DNA of 59,190 bases from Pontiellaceae bacterium B12219 (GTDB taxonomy: Bacteria > Verrucomicrobiota > Kiritimatiellia > Kiritimatiellales > Pontiellaceae). The translations under genes and the position numbers were made by a program. The notes beneath the pieces are model-generated. The model was not told the origin of the DNA, made no database searches, and saw only the letters and a list, made by a program, of their open reading frames with translations. The stretch lies in contig JARNMJ010000026.1 of the NCBI GenBank assembly GCA_029432795.1, positions 1-59,190 of the forward strand. Direction: 5' to 3'. Positions 1-8,427 of the stretch are shown here, piece by piece; the first letter of the stretch is position 1, and each line of letters begins with the position of its first letter.

Positions 1-318
1 TTTAAGTCGAGTAGCCATAGACATATTCCGTTAAGACTGAATCAGTCTACATGGTATTTGTTAACTGAAAAAGGATAAGTCCGACAGACTGCTAGGCTGA
101 TTCTGCGTGCGGCGGGTTCGTCGAACCCGCCCTACCCAAACAATCCTGTTGGGCGCGCCCTGCCCAATTAGAATCCCGTCGATCAGGAATCACCTACTGC
201 CGGCACCAATTTCAAAGAAATTGCCCCCCTTTGAGGAATCTGCGCTTTTGACTGTTCTGCATTATTTTTTCAGGTAGAAACGAAGGCTAATTTAACGGAA
301 TAACCGCAGAGGATTCGA
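1..318. other. Intergenic region with REP-like repeat upstream of serB
   Basis: No gene is visible here. Positions about 101-150 hold a GC-rich dyad (GGCGGGTTCG / CGAACCCGCC) flanked by TTCTGCGTGC and CCTACCCAAACAATCCT. The same block recurs at about 1844-1892. A related GGGCGCGCCCTGCCC stretch follows at 150-165. The last 20 bases carry AGAGGA, a plausible ribosome binding site for serB. Confidence 0.6.
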
Positions 319-1551
319 ATGAAAGAGATCATACTATTGCGCATTTCCGGCAAGGATAAGCCGGGCGTCACAGCATTTATCACCTCCATTCTCGCTAAAG
401 AAGGCGCCAGCATTCTCGACATCGGGCAATCCGTGCTGCACGAGAACCTATCGCTCGGCATCCTCATCGAACTGCCCGAAAGCGCCGAATCATCGCCGGT
501 ATTGAAAGAACTGCTCTTCGCCGCGCACCAACATGATCTCCGAATCAGCTTCGACCCGATCTCGGAAAACGAGTACGAAAACTGGGTCAGCCTCCAAGGC
601 AAACCGCGCTATATCGTCAGCCTGCTTGCCCGAAAACTGTCGGCCGACCATCTGGCACGCGCCTCGAAAGCCGTTGCCGCACACGGACTCAACATCGATG
701 GTATCCGCCGCCTGTCCGGCCGCATTCCTCTCAACGAAACCGAAGCGAGCACCAACGCCTGCATCGAGCTAACCACCCGCGGTACGCCAGACGACGCCGA
801 CCTCCTCGCAGGTGAGTTGCTGAAAATATCCTCCGAAACCGGCATCGACATCGCCCTGCAGGAAGACAGCATTTACCGCCGTACCCGTCGCCTGGTCTGC
901 TTCGATATGGACTCCACCCTGATCCAGGCCGAAGTCATTGTTGAGCTCGCCAAAGCCGCCGGAGTCGGCGATCAGGTGCACGAAATCACCGAAGCCGCCA
1001 TGCGCGGCGAAATCGACTTCACCGAAAGCTTTGTCCGCCGCGTCGCCCTACTCAAGGGACTCGACGAATCCGTACTGCATGAAATCGCAAAAAAGCTGCC
1101 GCTTACGGAAGGTGCCATCAAACTGACCCATACGCTCAAAAAACTTGGTTTCAAAACCGCGATTCTTTCCGGCGGCTTTAACTACTTCGGAAACTACCTC
1201 AAAGAAATCTTCAATATCGATTATGTCTACGCCAACGAACTGGAAATCGTGGACGGAAAAGTGACCGGCCGCGTCACAGGAACCGTGGTCGACGGCCAAC
1301 GCAAAAAAGAGCTGCTACAAGAAATTGCGGCTAAAGAAAACATCCACCTCAAGCAGGTGATAGCCGTCGGCGACGGTGCCAACGACCTGCCGATGCTCAG
1401 CGTCGCCGGACTCGGCATCGCCTTCCACGCTAAACCAGTCGTGAAAGAGACCGCCAAACAATCGATCTCCAACCTCGGCCTCGACAGCATTCTCTACCTG
1501 ATCGGCGTGCGCGATCGCGACGAAATTGAATCCATCCCAAACGCCCGATAA
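319..1551 (+). CDS. serB: Phosphoserine phosphatase SerB with N-terminal ACT domains
   Basis: This enzyme dephosphorylates phosphoserine, the last step of serine synthesis, in the cytoplasm. The protein has 410 residues. Residues 1-180 look like two ACT-type regulatory domains, beginning with a GKDKPGVTAFIT ligand loop and a second copy near residue 97. The HAD phosphatase domain starts at about 190 with the nucleophile motif DMDST (Asp196 and Asp198). A GDGANDLPML motif lies near the C-terminus and binds Mg2+. The double-ACT form at about 400 residues matches the actinobacterial/PVC-type SerB rather than the shorter E. coli enzyme. The ATG is chosen because AGAGGA precedes it by 8 bases. It stands alone, convergent with the mraY end of the cell-wall cluster. 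Confidence 0.94.
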   Translation: MKEIILLRISGKDKPGVTAFITSILAKEGASILDIGQSVLHENLSLGILIELPESAESSPVLKELLFAAHQHDLRISFDPISENEYENWVSLQGKPRYIVSLLARKLSADHLARASKAVAAHGLNIDGIRRLSGRIPLNETEASTNACIELTTRGTPDDADLLAGELLKISSETGIDIALQEDSIYRRTRRLVCFDMDSTLIQAEVIVELAKAAGVGDQVHEITEAAMRGEIDFTESFVRRVALLKGLDESVLHEIAKKLPLTEGAIKLTHTLKKLGFKTAILSGGFNYFGNYLKEIFNIDYVYANELEIVDGKVTGRVTGTVVDGQRKKELLQEIAAKENIHLKQVIAVGDGANDLPMLSVAGLGIAFHAKPVVKETAKQSISNLGLDSILYLIGVRDRDEIESIPNAR

Positions 1552-1741
1552 AACCTGAACGGGGTTCGAGGAATTTGTGTCCCACTGGTCCGCACGTTCG
1601 CAGGGCTGTTCCGGCGCGGCAGATTCTGCGTGCGGCGCGCTGGGACAGCGAGCCCTACCTAATTAGAATCTAGTCGGACGGTCCGCCCGTGTTTTCCAGC
1701 CGCCGTTACAAAAGCTATGGCGCGACAGGGAGGTTGAAATT

Positions 1742-1756
1742 TTCCAACCATTGGAA
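1742..1756. repeat. 15-bp iterated palindrome, first of about 22 copies
   Basis: The sequence is TTCCAACCATTGGAA. Copies matching TTCC-R-N5-Y-GGAA, a few with one end mismatch, begin at 1742, 3876, 5887, 9368, 12441, 15454, 16825, 17723, 18797, 20423, 20882, 22593, 24179, 24216, 30733, 32279, 32303, 32479, 37658, 39018, 39052 and 44388. About half are inside genes. There they read as F-Q-x-L-E in one frame (MurF, the 22.9 kb protease, the 31.4 kb flavoprotein, the 43.8 kb sulfatase) or as P-x-x-G in another (MurE, TsaD). The eight fixed bases predict about one chance occurrence in 59 kb. Confidence 0.85.
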
Positions 1757-1843
1757 GACGATGGCCGCGTCGGAAATGCGCCAAAGGTAGGGACGGTTCG
1801 ATGAACCGTCCGCTCATCCGTAGAGCATTTCCGCCGAGACTCA

Positions 1844-1892
1844 TTCTGCGTGCGGCGGGTTCGTCGAACCCGCCCTACCCAAACAATCCTCT
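1844..1892. repeat. REP-like GC-rich dyad, second copy
   Basis: A near-exact copy of the block at about 101-150. It consists of TTCTGCGTGC, then GGCGGGTTCGTCGAACCCGCC (a self-complementary stem), then CTACCCAAACAATCCT. Both copies have the same orientation and flank serB. The dyad can fold as a strong hairpin. It could help end serB or mraY transcripts, but there is no T-tract. Confidence 0.75.
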
Positions 1893-1999
1893 CACAAAGC
1901 CACAAAGAAACACGAAGGTGCAGCAATCCATTTACGGTGATCTCAGTGCCTCTGAAGGGTCCGGCCTATGAAGTAATGTTATATCGCCTGTCTGTCGAG

Positions 2000-3139
2000 C
2001 TACCGAAGTTTGAGGGTGGCGATACCGATGAGGGCAAAGATAATGGAGAGAATCCAGAAGCGGGTCACAATGACGGTTTCGACGAGTTCAGGCGTACGGT
2101 TTTCATCCATCGCCCGCTCTTTTTCGACAAATTCAAAGTGATGATGCAACGGGGCGCATTTAAATACGCGACGGCCTTCGCCGTATTTTTTGCGGGTATA
2201 TTTAAACCACGAACTCTGAATGACCACACTGGCGGCTTCGACCACAAAAACACCTCCGACGATGACCAGCAGCAGCTCCTGTTTAATCAGAATGGCCAGC
2301 ATGGCAATGGCACCGCCGAGCGCGAGCGAGCCGGTATCGCCCATGAAAATCTTCGCCGGATGGCAATTATACCAAAGGAAACCGAGCCCCGCGCCGAGCA
2401 GCGCTCCACAGAAAACGGTCAGCTCGCCGCTTCCGCTCACAAACGGAACCTGAAGATATTCGGCAAAATTATAGTGCCCGGCCACATAGGTTAAAAAGAG
2501 ATAGGCAACGGCAACCGAGTTTGAACAGCCGATCGCCAACCCGTCGAGACCGTCGGTGAGATTCACCGCATTGGATGCGCCAACGAGTACGAAGAACATA
2601 AAGATGAAAGCAGGAATCAGCGACATCTGAAACAGCGGATTTTTCAGAAACGGCACCATAAAATCGGTTACCCGTTCTCGGGTTTCAGGAACCATCCAAA
2701 GGACAGTAAACACGATGACCGTCCAAATGAGCTGGGCTCCGAATTTCATTTTAACGCTAAGCCCGTTGCGTCGTTTAATTTTAAGCAGATCATCAGAAAA
2801 CCCGATAACGCCCATCAACACAAACGTGCCGAGCGTGATTAAAACATAGGTATTCGTCGGAATTGCCCAAAGCAAGGTGGCTCCCGATGTTGCCAGAATA
2901 ATAAGCACACCGCCCATCGTCGGGGTGCCGACTTTCTTCTTTTTATCCAACCCACCGACACGCTCATCTTCCACAAGGTCGCCGAAATTAATAATACGCA
3001 GCCGTTTGATCAGCCCGGGAGCGAGGATCAGGGAAATTACAAACGCTGTTGAGGCAGCGCCCAGCGAGCGGAAGGTGATATATTGAAAAAGGCGAAGCTC
3101 CGACAGGTAGCCTTCCAATAACGACAAATAAAATAGCAT
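2000..3139 (-). CDS. mraY: Phospho-N-acetylmuramoyl-pentapeptide transferase MraY
   Basis: MraY makes lipid I by moving phospho-MurNAc-pentapeptide from UDP onto undecaprenyl phosphate at the inner membrane. The 379-residue length fits the family. Many hydrophobic segments are visible from residue 20 on. The DGLDGL motif in NAVNLTDGLDGLAIG and the conserved PLHHHFE histidine cluster near residue 325 are present, and KKKVGTPTMGG lies in the first cytoplasmic loop. It starts 4 bases after murF ends, with AAGGAG as ribosome binding site inside the murF tail, so it is the last gene of the cluster. The usual next genes (murD, ftsW, murG) are absent, so the cluster is broken here. Confidence 0.96.
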   Translation of the reverse strand: MLFYLSLLEGYLSELRLFQYITFRSLGAASTAFVISLILAPGLIKRLRIINFGDLVEDERVGGLDKKKKVGTPTMGGVLIILATSGATLLWAIPTNTYVLITLGTFVLMGVIGFSDDLLKIKRRNGLSVKMKFGAQLIWTVIVFTVLWMVPETRERVTDFMVPFLKNPLFQMSLIPAFIFMFFVLVGASNAVNLTDGLDGLAIGCSNSVAVAYLFLTYVAGHYNFAEYLQVPFVSGSGELTVFCGALLGAGLGFLWYNCHPAKIFMGDTGSLALGGAIAMLAILIKQELLLVIVGGVFVVEAASVVIQSSWFKYTRKKYGEGRRVFKCAPLHHHFEFVEKERAMDENRTPELVETVIVTRFWILSIIFALIGIATLKLR

Positions 3140-3143
3140 TCTT

Positions 3144-4472
3144 CTAACTCTCCTTGAAACGTGTCAGGACTCGCTCGAGTTGTTCGCTGCGCGATGCTTT
3201 CAGCAGCACGCGGTCGCCCGGAGCAAGGTGGTTTTTTAAAATCTGTGCCGCTTCGTCGGTTTTCGAACATTGGAAAACCGCCTGCGGCCCGGTGCAGGAA
3301 ATAAGGCGTCCAAGTTCGCCTACCGTAACCACGCCGTCAAGACCGAGTCCATCAATAAATTGTCCGAGTGCGGCATGCTCCTCGTCGGCGGTTGAGCCGA
3401 GCTCGTGCATGCCGCCGATCACCGCCCATTTCTTTCCAGAACCCGGAAGATTATCAAACGTGCGCAGGCCGGCGCGCATGGAAAGCGGATTGGCGTTGTA
3501 GGCATCGTTAATAAAATGAATACCGTTGAATTTCGTTTCCTGCCATCGCATCGGCGGGGCCTTGAACCGCCGCAATCCTTCGGCAATGTCTTCAGGGTCC
3601 ATATTCATTTCGCGGCCGAGAGCAATAGCCCGCAGTGCGTTGCGCATAATGTGCTCTCCCGGGAGCGGCATCGTATAATTAACCCCGTCCACATTCAGCA
3701 CCCCTTCACCCACCCGGCGGCCCACATAGTCGCCAACGCCTTCGAACGAAACAGTAACAACGGTGGCGCAGGTGTGCTGGCGGATCATGGCATACCATTC
3801 CGAATCGCGATCCAGAATCACAATCCCGGATCCCGGAACCCGCTCAGCGAGCTTCATTTTTTCGCGTGCAATTTCTTCCAACGATTGGAACCGCTCGCGG
3901 TGCGCATTGCAGATGTCGGTAATGATCCCGATTTTCGGTTGGAGCAGATAGGCAAGCCCGCTGATTTCGCCGGGTTGATTCATGCCGATTTCAAATACGC
4001 CGTAGCGGGCCTTCGCCGGCATGGCAAGCATGGTAAGCGGCAGCCCGATGTGGTTATTATAATTTCCGGCGGTTCGGTGCGTTTCGCCTTTAACAGAAAG
4101 AATATCGGCGCACATTTCCTTCACCGTGGTTTTGCCGACACTTCCGGTGATCCCGACGGGAACACTGATCCATTTTTTGCGATAGCCGCTGGCCAGTTCA
4201 TGGAGCCCTTTGATGGTGTTATCCACCTTTAGAATCGGATTATCCGTCCAGCGGAAGCGGTCTTCCACCAAAGCCCCCGCGGCACCCCGCCGAAAGGCTT
4301 CGTCCACAAATTCATGGCCGTCAAAATGATCGCCGGTGATGGCAACATAGAGATTGCCCGGTTTTAAGGTCCGGGTGTCGTGACAGATGCCGGTTACCTT
4401 GCCTTCCGGCATTCCGTTTTTCCAAAGTCTGGAAACCCACTGCGACAGTTCACCTGGTCGAAATTCCGGCAT
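3144..4472 (-). CDS. murF: UDP-MurNAc-tripeptide:D-Ala-D-Ala ligase MurF
   Basis: MurF adds D-Ala-D-Ala to the UDP-MurNAc-tripeptide in the cytoplasm, using ATP. The protein has 442 residues. The N-terminal substrate domain carries HDTRTLKPGNLYVA. The ATP-binding P-loop GITGSVGKTTVKEM lies at 108-120, the central ligase motif reads GVFEIGMNQPGEI, and the C-terminal domain contains NDAYNANPLSM. The start codon overlaps the murE stop as TAATG, so the two are translationally coupled. A 15-bp palindrome at 3876-3890 is read as F-Q-S-L-E in a helix after HRER, apparently tolerated there. Confidence 0.96.
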   Translation of the reverse strand: MPEFRPGELSQWVSRLWKNGMPEGKVTGICHDTRTLKPGNLYVAITGDHFDGHEFVDEAFRRGAAGALVEDRFRWTDNPILKVDNTIKGLHELASGYRKKWISVPVGITGSVGKTTVKEMCADILSVKGETHRTAGNYNNHIGLPLTMLAMPAKARYGVFEIGMNQPGEISGLAYLLQPKIGIITDICNAHRERFQSLEEIAREKMKLAERVPGSGIVILDRDSEWYAMIRQHTCATVVTVSFEGVGDYVGRRVGEGVLNVDGVNYTMPLPGEHIMRNALRAIALGREMNMDPEDIAEGLRRFKAPPMRWQETKFNGIHFINDAYNANPLSMRAGLRTFDNLPGSGKKWAVIGGMHELGSTADEEHAALGQFIDGLGLDGVVTVGELGRLISCTGPQAVFQCSKTDEAAQILKNHLAPGDRVLLKASRSEQLERVLTRFKES

Positions 4473-5929
4473 TATTTCACAAACTCCCTGACGGTTTCGC
4501 GGTCATCGAACGGAACCACGGTTCCTTTAAATTCCTGATAGGTTTCATGCCCTTTTCCGGCCACGAGCAGAACATCTTTCCGCCCCATCATCCGAATGCC
4601 TTTTTTAATGGCATCCCGCCGATCCAGCACAACCTCAAACTGGTCCTCATTGTCGAAGCCTTCAACAATATCGGCGGCGATCACCGCCGGCTCTTCATTA
4701 CGCGGATTGTCGGAGGTGATAATACTGAAGTCGGCCAGCTCTGCGGCCACACGGCCCATTTTAAAGCGTTTTCCCTGATCGCGGTTTCCACCGCAACCGA
4801 AGACCACCAGCAGGTTTCCTTTGCAGATTTCCCGTAAGGTGGTGAGCACATTCTTTAACGCATCATCGGTATGGGCATAGTCGACAAAAATTGATTTTCC
4901 TTTGCGGTTTTTCACCAGTTCCAGTCGTCCGGGTATGGATGGAATCTGCTCCAGCGCCCGAACCATCGTCGGCAGATCAATACCGCAAAGTGCCCCGGCC
5001 GACAGAGCCGCGAGTGCGTTATGAATGTTAAAACGACCCAGCAGTTTTAAATGCACGTCAGCAGCTCCCCAGGGGGTTGAAACCGAAAAGCGGGTTCCAT
5101 CGGCGCTGACTTTCGCGTCGGACGCAAACACCATGGCGCGTTCATGAAATCCGTACGATACAATATCGGCCTGCAGGTTTTTCTCGTCGATCAGCTTTCG
5201 GCCCCACGGATCATCGATGTTGATAACGGCAGCGTGATCGTGCGTTCTTTCCAGGGTCTGGAACAATTTGGCCTTCACATTAAAATAGGTATCCATGTCG
5301 TTGTGAAAATCGAGATGGTCCTGCGTGAGATTGGTAAAGACGCTGATTTTGAATTCCATGCCATGAACGCGATGCAGCGCAATTGCATGGGAGGAAACCT
5401 CCATCACCACGGAATCACAACCGGCTTTTTTCATCTGCTGAAACATGGAATGAATATCCAGCGCTTCCGGTGTGGTACGGGCTGCCGGAATGGAACGATT
5501 CCCTATTTCATAGGCCACTGTCCCCAACAGCCCCGGCATACGGCCGCCGGCCCTCAGCAGATCGCGAATCATATAGGACGTCGTCGTTTTCCCGTTGGTA
5601 CCGGTTATTCCGATCACGGACATCGTGCGCGAAAGATCGCCAAAATACATATTGGCAATTTCAGCCAGAGCGCGCCGCGAGTGTTCCACCTGAAGATGCA
5701 CCACGCCGGAACCGAGATTCAGGTCGTTTTCCGAAACCACCGCAACCGCCCCGTTGGACACCGCCTGGGTAATGAAAACGGAGCCATCGACCTGATGACC
5801 GGCGACCGCCACAAAAAGATCCCCCGGTTTCACGACACGGGAATCGTAGGCAATACCCAGCACCTCCGGATCTTTGGATCCGTTTTTTCCAAGGATTGGA
5901 ACGCCTTCAATTAGTGTGCTCAGTTTCAT
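4472..5929 (-). CDS. murE: UDP-MurNAc-L-Ala-D-Glu:meso-DAP ligase MurE
   Basis: MurE adds the third amino acid of the peptidoglycan stem. The 485-residue protein has the N-terminal AYDSRVVKPGDLFVA motif, the P-loop TGTNGKTTT at 109-117, and a C-terminal DNPRNEEP motif. DNPR is the established signature of enzymes that select meso-diaminopimelate over lysine, so this organism probably has DAP-type peptidoglycan. The start overlaps the ftsI stop as ATGA. Near the N-terminus the iterated palindrome (5887-5901) encodes P-I-L-G. Function is clear from the motifs and the cluster context. Confidence 0.96.
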   Translation of the reverse strand: MKLSTLIEGVPILGKNGSKDPEVLGIAYDSRVVKPGDLFVAVAGHQVDGSVFITQAVSNGAVAVVSENDLNLGSGVVHLQVEHSRRALAEIANMYFGDLSRTMSVIGITGTNGKTTTSYMIRDLLRAGGRMPGLLGTVAYEIGNRSIPAARTTPEALDIHSMFQQMKKAGCDSVVMEVSSHAIALHRVHGMEFKISVFTNLTQDHLDFHNDMDTYFNVKAKLFQTLERTHDHAAVINIDDPWGRKLIDEKNLQADIVSYGFHERAMVFASDAKVSADGTRFSVSTPWGAADVHLKLLGRFNIHNALAALSAGALCGIDLPTMVRALEQIPSIPGRLELVKNRKGKSIFVDYAHTDDALKNVLTTLREICKGNLLVVFGCGGNRDQGKRFKMGRVAAELADFSIITSDNPRNEEPAVIAADIVEGFDNEDQFEVVLDRRDAIKKGIRMMGRKDVLLVAGKGHETYQEFKGTVVPFDDRETVREFVK

Positions 5930-7743
5930 TCTTCCGGCCTCGCAACATATATGCGGTTACCTTCCGGTGCAATGCGCAAATAACGGACCGCAAATTCCGC
6001 AATTTCCTTAAATGCCGGACCGCAGACCGTTCCGCCGAAGTACTTAATTTTCCGGCCGGTATCGGTATATTCACCGGGATCGTCCGCCACCACAATGATC
6101 GCGATTTCCGGGTTTTCCACCGGCAGAAATCCGACAAAGGAAGAAGTGAAGTTTTTGGAATAGTACCCGCCGCCTTCAGCGGCCGGGCGTATTTTCTGAG
6201 CCGTACCGGTTTTACCGGCCACAGTATACCCCTCCACCGCCGCCTTGGTGCCGGTGCCGCCTTCTTCGGTAACCGCCGACAGCATTTTCTGCATGCGCCG
6301 CGCCGCGTTGGGACTGAGCGGCCGGCCCAGTTCGGTAGGCTCCATTTCTTCAATCACCTCACCATCGGAACTGATTATTTTTTTAATCAGCATCGGCTGC
6401 ATCTGCACCCCGTTGTAAGCAATGGCACTCATCATGGAAACCACCTGCAATGCGGTAACCCCGATTTCGTGTCCCATGGCAATACGGGTGATACTGATTT
6501 TCGACCAGTTTTTCGGGGAATAAAAAATACCGCCTTCCTCTCCGGGAATCCCGACATTCAGCCGATCCCCGAAATGGAATTTACGCAGGCTGTTGTAAAC
6601 CATCTCATTGCCCATTTCCAAGGCGATTTTGGCCGTGCCGATATTACTGGAAACTTTAATAATTTCGGCCACAGTAATTTCCCCTTCGCCATGGCTGTCG
6701 CGCAGCGCTTTTCCGCCATAGACCCAATAGCCGTTCTCGCAATCGAAGATATCATCCTCATCCACAACATTGTTATCGAGCGCCGCCGCAACCACAGCTG
6801 CTTTCATGGTGGAACCGGGCTCATAGTTAAAGCTGATGGCCCGGTTGCGCCGCCACTCAGGCGGTGCTTTTGAATAGCGATTCAGGTCGTAGGTCGGGAA
6901 CGAGGCCATTGCCAGAATTTCGCCGGTGCGCACATGCTGCACAATGGCCCACGCGGCTTTGGCATTAAATTCGCGGCAGGTTTTTTCAACGGTTTTTTCG
7001 ACCATATACTGCAGTTGCTGATCGAGAGTGAGCATAACGGTTGCCCCGTCGCTCGGCTCAATATCCACAATTCGGGTACTGTAAATCTCGCGGCGGCGTC
7101 CATCTTTTTTAGCAACACGAAGCCCCTCCTCACCGCGCAGATATTCATCCATCCGCATTTCGACCCCGGCGGATCCGACTCCTTCCTGATTGGCAAAGCC
7201 CACCACATGCGCCATCAACGGCCCTTTGGGATAGTTGCGGATCGGGGCTTCTTCAAGACCGACTCCACGCAGATAAATATTGGTTTCAACACCATCAACC
7301 GGAAGTGCCGGCGTGTAATCGACCCCATAGGCGCGACGGCTGAAACGTTTGAGCTGATGGCCGGGAACATATTTTTTAATACGAACGTACTGACTGTTTG
7401 TATTGCTGAGTTTTTCGGCGATTTCGGCTTCCGGAATACGGAACTCCTCCGCAAGGTATTTGCTGACCTCATCCGCATTGCCGTAGCGGGAAATATAACG
7501 CGGATCGACATACACATGATACGCAGCCAGATCCATTGCCAGAATTTCACCGTTGCGGTCGACAATTCGTCCACGGCTGCCCATCGTTTTCGACTCATAC
7601 ATCCGGCCTTCTTCGATAGGCTGCAACACCCATTCCGCAGGCTGGAGATGCAGCACGGATAAACGAAAACCTATTCCGGAAAAGACCAGTAAAACTACAA
7701 CCAGCAGCAATACAACCCGGCCTTTAAAGCGTACTTCCGCCAT
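5926..7743 (-). CDS. ftsI: Division-type penicillin-binding protein (FtsI/PBP3, transpeptidase)
   Basis: A class B penicillin-binding protein that crosslinks septal peptidoglycan in the periplasm. The protein has 605 residues. One membrane anchor lies at about 9-27, and the dimerisation domain starts with SRGRIVDRNGEILA at 56-69. Transpeptidase motifs are STMK (active Ser311, Lys314), SSN (365-367) and KTG (511-513). No PASTA domains are seen. Its place between ftsL and murE makes FtsI far likelier than the elongation protein PBP2. It has a 4-base ATGA overlap with murE downstream. About 130 bases holding two hairpins separate it from the small ORF upstream. Confidence 0.94.
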   Translation of the reverse strand: MAEVRFKGRVVLLLVVVLLVFSGIGFRLSVLHLQPAEWVLQPIEEGRMYESKTMGSRGRIVDRNGEILAMDLAAYHVYVDPRYISRYGNADEVSKYLAEEFRIPEAEIAEKLSNTNSQYVRIKKYVPGHQLKRFSRRAYGVDYTPALPVDGVETNIYLRGVGLEEAPIRNYPKGPLMAHVVGFANQEGVGSAGVEMRMDEYLRGEEGLRVAKKDGRRREIYSTRIVDIEPSDGATVMLTLDQQLQYMVEKTVEKTCREFNAKAAWAIVQHVRTGEILAMASFPTYDLNRYSKAPPEWRRNRAISFNYEPGSTMKAAVVAAALDNNVVDEDDIFDCENGYWVYGGKALRDSHGEGEITVAEIIKVSSNIGTAKIALEMGNEMVYNSLRKFHFGDRLNVGIPGEEGGIFYSPKNWSKISITRIAMGHEIGVTALQVVSMMSAIAYNGVQMQPMLIKKIISSDGEVIEEMEPTELGRPLSPNAARRMQKMLSAVTEEGGTGTKAAVEGYTVAGKTGTAQKIRPAAEGGGYYSKNFTSSFVGFLPVENPEIAIIVVADDPGEYTDTGRKIKYFGGTVCGPAFKEIAEFAVRYLRIAPEGNRIYVARPEE

Positions 7744-7814
7744 GGTGGTTTTTAATCTCCTTCTTCATCGAAAATCCCGCAATGCATGGCACACGCATTA
7801 CGGGAAGAAACCAA

Positions 7815-7858
7815 GCGGGAATCCCGCATACGGCCTGCATACCCCAGGCAGACCGTAT
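7815..7858 (-). promoter_or_regulatory. Paired hairpins ahead of ftsI
   Basis: On the minus strand the spacer between the 44-codon ORF and ftsI holds two adjacent stems. The first is ATACGG..CTGC (7828-7858, loop of about 9, one internal mismatch). The second is GCGGGA-T-TCCCGC (7815-7827). No T-run follows, so it is not a standard terminator. It may be an mRNA-processing or stability element that separates ftsI expression from the upstream genes. This is inferred from base pairing alone. Confidence 0.4.
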
Positions 7859-7873
7859 TCAACAAGCCGAGAT

Positions 7874-8008
7874 TCAGTGAGCCGGCGCAAATGCCTGATC
7901 GCCCTGCGGAACCTGGTCCACCAGCCATTGGTAGAGGTCGAAGTCCATCTGAACCCGGATTGCATTACCGTTTTCATCATACATTACGTTGACCTTTTGC
8001 TTTTCCAT
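7874..8008 (-). CDS. Small 44-residue protein between ftsL and ftsI
   Basis: An ATG at 8008-8006, preceded 6 bases upstream by a near-perfect AAGGAG, opens a 44-codon frame ending with TGA at 7874. The protein begins MEKQKVNVMYDENGNA, continues through a hydrophilic stretch with FDLYQWLVDQ, and ends QAFAPAH. It has no membrane segment or signal peptide. It resembles a short beta-hairpin plus helix, and I do not recognise a family. It sits 43 bases after the ftsL stop, on the same strand, within the division cluster, so it is probably co-transcribed with ftsL and ftsI. A small regulator or adaptor of division is possible, but no function can be assigned. Confidence 0.72.
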   Translation of the reverse strand: MEKQKVNVMYDENGNAIRVQMDFDLYQWLVDQVPQGDQAFAPAH

Positions 8009-8051
8009 TGTCTGCTCCTTGTTTACTTAAATTTTTTCCAACATCCGGATT

Positions 8052-8426
8052 TTATAAACTGCCGGCATGTTTGGTTGTCATGGCCGTCTGGCGGTCATCC
8101 ACCCAGGTTCCGATACGCATCACCTGACTGTCGCGCGGCATGCTCATCGCAAGATTGTGTTTGCGAATGGCCCGTTCCAGATTGGCCGGGGAGGTGATGC
8201 TCGACCAGCGGTCCTGCTCGCTGACCAGACGCTTGTTCGCAGCAGCCAGCTCCGCTTCCTTGCTTTTAATATCGCGTCCGAGGGCATCGCAGCGGGAGCA
8301 AAGCCACATGTAGCTCAATCCCAAAACAGCAACGAGAACCAATACATTGGCCAGCAATACCGGAAACGGCACCTGCACCTGGTTCTTCTTCATGTTCTTT
8401 TTTGTCGTTTTTCGTTTTGCTGCCAT
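8052..8426 (-). CDS. ftsL: FtsL-like division protein
   Basis: A small bitopic membrane protein of 124 residues. It has a basic N-terminus (AAKRKTTKKNMKKN), one membrane segment (about LLANVLVLVAVLGLSYMWL) and a periplasmic coiled coil (DALGRDIKSKEAELAAANKRL). The topology and its place between rsmH and ftsI are those of FtsL, which bridges FtsB/FtsQ to the septal synthase. FtsL sequences are poorly conserved, so the name rests on topology and gene order. The ATG at 8426 lies one base after the rsmH stop. An in-frame TTG at 8438 would overlap rsmH and is less likely. Confidence 0.8.
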   Translation of the reverse strand: MAAKRKTTKKNMKKNQVQVPFPVLLANVLVLVAVLGLSYMWLCSRCDALGRDIKSKEAELAAANKRLVSEQDRWSSITSPANLERAIRKHNLAMSMPRDSQVMRIGTWVDDRQTAMTTKHAGSL

Positions 8427-8427
8427 T

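Larger units (their letters stand above)
1552..1999. other. Repeat-rich convergent spacer between serB and mraY
   Basis: No gene is supported. The spacer holds a truncated GC-rich repeat at about 1622-1668 (TTCTGCGTGCGGCGCGC... followed by a CTACCTAATTAGAATC tail like that at 160-176). It also holds a 15-bp palindrome at 1742-1756, a GGACGGTTCGATGAACCGTCC dyad at about 1791-1811, and the second copy of the REP-like block at 1844-1892. A CACAAAGCCACAAAGAAACACGAAGG stretch of the kind dispersed through many environmental genomes sits at about 1893-1919. ORFs crossing this area encode repeat peptides and lie antisense to mraY. Confidence 0.6.

Noticed and set aside
1850-2494. 214-codon plus-strand frame across the end of mraY
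   Set aside because: It begins in the REP-like repeat and runs antisense through mraY; no motif supports it.
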